IMG/VR virus record: IMGVR_UViG_3300027704_000160
Coordinates: 1 to 23,695 of that record
From: a virus
Length of the DNA stretch: 23,695 bases
Direction: 5' to 3' (one strand)
Shown here one piece after another: positions 23,378-23,695 of the stretch. Every line of letters begins with the position of its first letter. The stretch's first letter is position 1. Position numbers and translations under genes: made by a program. Under the pieces are notes generated by a model that was not told the DNA's origin, made no database searches, and saw nothing but the letters and a program-made list of their open reading frames with translations.

Positions 23378-23531
23378 GGTTTATTTTTTTAGCTCTGTTT
23401 CTACCGAACTTCATCCTAAGCTTCTGCATAAATATAGAACCCTCAGATTCTCTTGCGGCTTTATTGTGGGACATGCCACTGCATTTACTACAGTCTTTCT
23501 TATTCTTCTTATTACATTGTTTGCATTTCAT
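23367..23531 (-). CDS. Tiny CxxC-CxxC zinc-knuckle protein (54 aa)
   Basis: The gene starts MKCKQCNKKNKKDCSKCSGM and ends GRNRAKKINPEK. Four cysteines (C3, C6, C14, C17) form CxxC-7-CxxC, a zinc-knuckle arrangement, followed by a helical basic part (RESEGSIFMQKLRMKFGRNR). It is too short for a named domain call. The next frame downstream carries a conserved-looking motif that has no start of its own, so this protein may be the front part of a broken 90-residue protein. Small basic zinc proteins like this may bind nucleic acid, which I infer only from composition. It is the first gene seen in the operon, preceded by a 164-base non-coding stretch. Confidence 0.6.
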   Translation of the reverse strand: MKCKQCNKKNKKDCSKCSGMSHNKAARESEGSIFMQKLRMKFGRNRAKKINPEK

Positions 23532-23695
23532 ATTCTTATCTTTAGGTTACTATACTATAGTCACATTATAATAGCTTATTTTAAAAGTGTGACACTAGCC
23601 TGTTACTTTCTAGTATTACTAGGCTAATGTCCTAGTTTTTCATATTACAAATATTGGAGGATTGTGTAGCCCCCCTCCCCTACCCGGCCCACCCC
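23532..23695. promoter_or_regulatory. Non-coding leader with several inverted repeats
   Basis: I see no gene in these 164 bases. The stretch holds GTCACA (23560-23565) facing TGTGAC (23588-23593), TAGCCT (23596-23601) facing AGGCTA (23621-23626), and the odd-centred palindrome CTAGTATTACTAG (23610-23622). On the minus strand TATTATAAT lies about 40 bases before the first ATG and could serve as a -10 box. The likely role is a promoter/operator region for the leftward operon; this is inference. Confidence 0.4.
23670..23695. other. C-rich window edge
   Basis: The last 26 bases are almost only C with a few T, A and G (plus strand), in sharp contrast to the AT-rich rest. This could be a genome or contig end, or an assembly or amplification artefact. 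Confidence 0.4.

Noticed and set aside
23241-23627. Plus-strand open frame of 128 codons at the right edge
   Set aside because: It covers the zinc-knuckle gene, the CWEGY fragment and the inverted repeats; its hydrophobic, Phe-rich product is the usual shadow of Lys-rich genes.
1-23695. tRNA genes, insertion sequences, integrase or attachment sites
   Set aside because: I looked for tRNA-like T-loops, transposase or recombinase motifs and long direct repeats by eye and found none that I could support.

Overview
The window is a fragment of a tailed double-stranded DNA phage. It is AT-rich, and every gene I can support lies on the minus strand, so transcription runs from right to left. Three observations point to a host in the Bacteroidota, probably a marine flavobacterium. 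The two exported proteins have signal peptides that appear to be cut just before a Gln. Gene starts are preceded by A/T-rich leaders with no Shine-Dalgarno sequence. The structural proteins resemble, from memory, those of uncultured marine phages and the crAss-like podoviruses. No tail sheath, tail tube or tape-measure gene is visible, which fits a short-tailed virion, but the left end of the genome is missing.

Layout in order of transcription. (1) 23695-23261: a non-coding leader with several inverted repeats and an odd C-rich window edge, then a tiny zinc-knuckle gene that seems to have been cut from its C-terminal part by a frame change. (2) 23222-22493: a Lys/Ala-rich histone-like protein and a small unknown protein. 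(3) 22454-19298: a GroEL-type chaperonin followed by a GroES-type co-chaperonin (the reverse of the usual order), a probable winged-helix protein, a holin-like membrane protein and two small unknowns. (4) 19298-18494: a 192-residue protein that looks like two GroES folds in tandem, and a small-terminase candidate. (5) 18497-11272: large terminase, portal, scaffold and major capsid protein. (6) 11197-7323: a conserved-looking unknown, a small beta-rich virion protein, a 751-residue two-LamG adhesin and an unknown. (7) 7308-5343: a basic small protein, then an envelope group made of an outer-membrane-barrel-like protein, a one-helix membrane protein and an exported thioredoxin-fold protein without the CxxC pair. 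(8) 5255 to the left edge: two neck/adaptor-type proteins and a very large tail protein, similar at its N terminus to P22 gp10, that runs out of the window.

The genes form a packaging, head and neck block preceded by a folding module. Three strong intrinsic terminators (after the capsid gene, after the 278-residue gene and after the thioredoxin-like gene) cut the late region into segments. The most unusual point is the chaperonin set, GroEL plus GroES plus a tandem GroES-like protein, directly upstream of the terminase-portal-capsid genes; I infer that it serves capsid or portal folding. Function calls for small proteins rest on motif reading and memory of families, not on searches.
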